From assembly GCA_028749115.1 (NCBI GenBank), contig JAQURD010000001.1, positions 90,218-154,217 of the forward strand: DNA of 64,000 nucleotides. The letters run 5' to 3'. Made by a program: the position numbers and the translations under genes. Below the pieces are notes generated by a model. The model saw only the letters and a program-made list of their open reading frames with translations, was not told the origin of the DNA and searched no databases. Below are positions 63,555 to 64,000 of the stretch, piece after piece (positions within the stretch are counted from its first letter, which is position 1; the number at the start of each line of letters is the position of its first letter). The stretch comes from Acidobacteriota bacterium (GTDB taxonomy: Bacteria > Acidobacteriota > Aminicenantia > Aminicenantales > Saccharicenantaceae).

Positions 63555-64000
63555 TTAAGTATCTTTTTGTCTTAAAGATTCTGGATTGATAGTCTTCTTT
63601 TCCTTCTCCTGTCTTTGTAAGAGCTGTTGTTTTTCCTCCTGGTGCTGCTGTTTCAACTGCTCAACTTTTTGCTGGAGATCATCTAATTTTTTTTGCTTTT
63701 CTTGAGGAGAAGCAGTTTTAATCTCTTTATCAGCCTCTTTTTTTAATTTATCTATTTCCTTTTTCTGAGTTCTTTCCAGTAAGACCTGTTCTCGCTGATG
63801 ATATGAATTAAGAGAGTCTGTATCGTAGCTTAACCTGTCTGGTGTTACCTTTTGCTCTATTTCTTCTCCGCTCATAACTCTTCCCGGCGTAACTGATTCT
63901 TTTTTAATAACCGGCCTGTATATTCTAACTTCGTTCTGGCTGACCTTTTCCTCATCTGGTTGCTTGATTTCTCTTAACTTTACGCTGTTTACCGGCCTGC
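63555..64000 (-). CDS. 3' part of a Gln/Lys-rich coiled-coil protein, cut by the window edge
   Basis: The frame is open to the right edge, so the ATG at 63875 is internal; the visible part is about 148 codons. The edge segment contains NEVRIYRPVIKKES, then a strongly charged coiled coil (about EKQKKLDDLQQKVEQLKQ and QQHQEEKQQLLQRQEK). Such Gln/Lys-rich tails after a VxIYRPV segment occur in secreted DUF6600/FecR-like proteins of Acidobacteria-type genomes, but I cannot confirm the family without the N-terminus. Convergent with the EamA gene, 9 bp apart. Confidence 0.65.
   Translation of the reverse strand, partial: RPVNSVKLREIKQPDEEKVSQNEVRIYRPVIKKESVTPGRVMSGEEIEQKVTPDRLSYDTDSLNSYHQREQVLLERTQKKEIDKLKKEADKEIKTASPQEKQKKLDDLQQKVEQLKQQHQEEKQQLLQRQEKEKKTINPESLRQKDT

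Overview
The window is a densely packed bacterial chromosome segment with no phage, insertion sequence, CRISPR array or rRNA visible. Base composition looks mid-40s percent GC by eye, and almost all genes sit in tightly overlapping operons. The gene content suggests an anaerobic or fermentative Gram-negative bacterium: pyruvate:ferredoxin oxidoreductase, glycogen metabolism built on GH57 enzymes, RlpA and other lipoproteins, secreted M1 and M16 peptidase-family proteins, a stand-alone LigD phosphoesterase, a PurO-like IMP cyclohydrolase and a NusG paralog. This fits a lineage such as Candidatus Aminicenantes or another Acidobacteriota-like group. That placement is inference from gene content, not a phylogenetic result.

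Layout. 1-322: unassigned edge sequence. 323-6737 (minus): beta-CASP nuclease, membrane protein, M1 peptidase, small membrane protein, RlmI-like methyltransferase. 7172-9497 (plus): CBM9-like protein and glycogen synthase. 9494-18508 (minus): glycogen/alpha-glucan operon with three different GH57 enzymes, GlgC, a GAF histidine kinase, a single-domain response regulator and a GalT-family enzyme. 18593-20904 (minus): PurO-like cyclohydrolase, AICAR transformylase without its cyclohydrolase half, and a LigD-type 3'-phosphoesterase. 21033-25352: VanZ-like, LOG-family, RlpA, secreted GH63-like hydrolase. 25548-30615: M20 peptidase, serine-pathway pair, cysteine desulfurase, DUF4416. 30814-38164 (plus): eight-gene operon asnS-rimO-pgpA-cinA-thpR-plsY-gpsA-TPR lipoprotein. 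38212-40692 (minus): metK-ahcY. 40824-45338 (plus): two M16 family proteins, both lacking the zinc motif, then FtcD. 45371-47876 (minus): znuABC-type metal uptake. 47966-50216 (plus): PepD, RidA, FmdB-type zinc ribbon. 50254-54074 (minus): NusG paralog-glmS, Xaa-Pro aminopeptidase. 54207-56061 (minus): initiator tRNA, RNase P RNA and an NtrC-type regulator whose 3' end lies inside rnpB. 56269-62534 (minus): PFOR, then recR, ybaB and dnaX. 62655-64000: EamA transporter and a truncated coiled-coil protein.

How the parts work together. GlgC supplies ADP-glucose and GlgA polymerises it. The GH57 branching enzyme, 4-alpha-glucanotransferase and amylopullulanase-like enzyme branch, rearrange and degrade the glucan. 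A sensor kinase and receiver are translationally coupled inside this operon. PFOR would feed acetyl-CoA and reduced ferredoxin from the sugar. MetK/AhcY form the methyl cycle, and the SerA/aminotransferase pair plus a cysteine desulfurase cover serine and sulfur flow.

The most unusual points are the NtrC-type gene running 82 nt into rnpB, with a promoter that would start exactly at the RNase P RNA 5' end; the pair of M16 proteins both missing the catalytic motif; the two-component system embedded in a GH57 glycogen operon; and a recurring extended -10 promoter (TGA followed by TATAAT-like hexamers), including one that would make asnS nearly leaderless. I did not find a clearly undescribed multi-gene defence or mobile system here.
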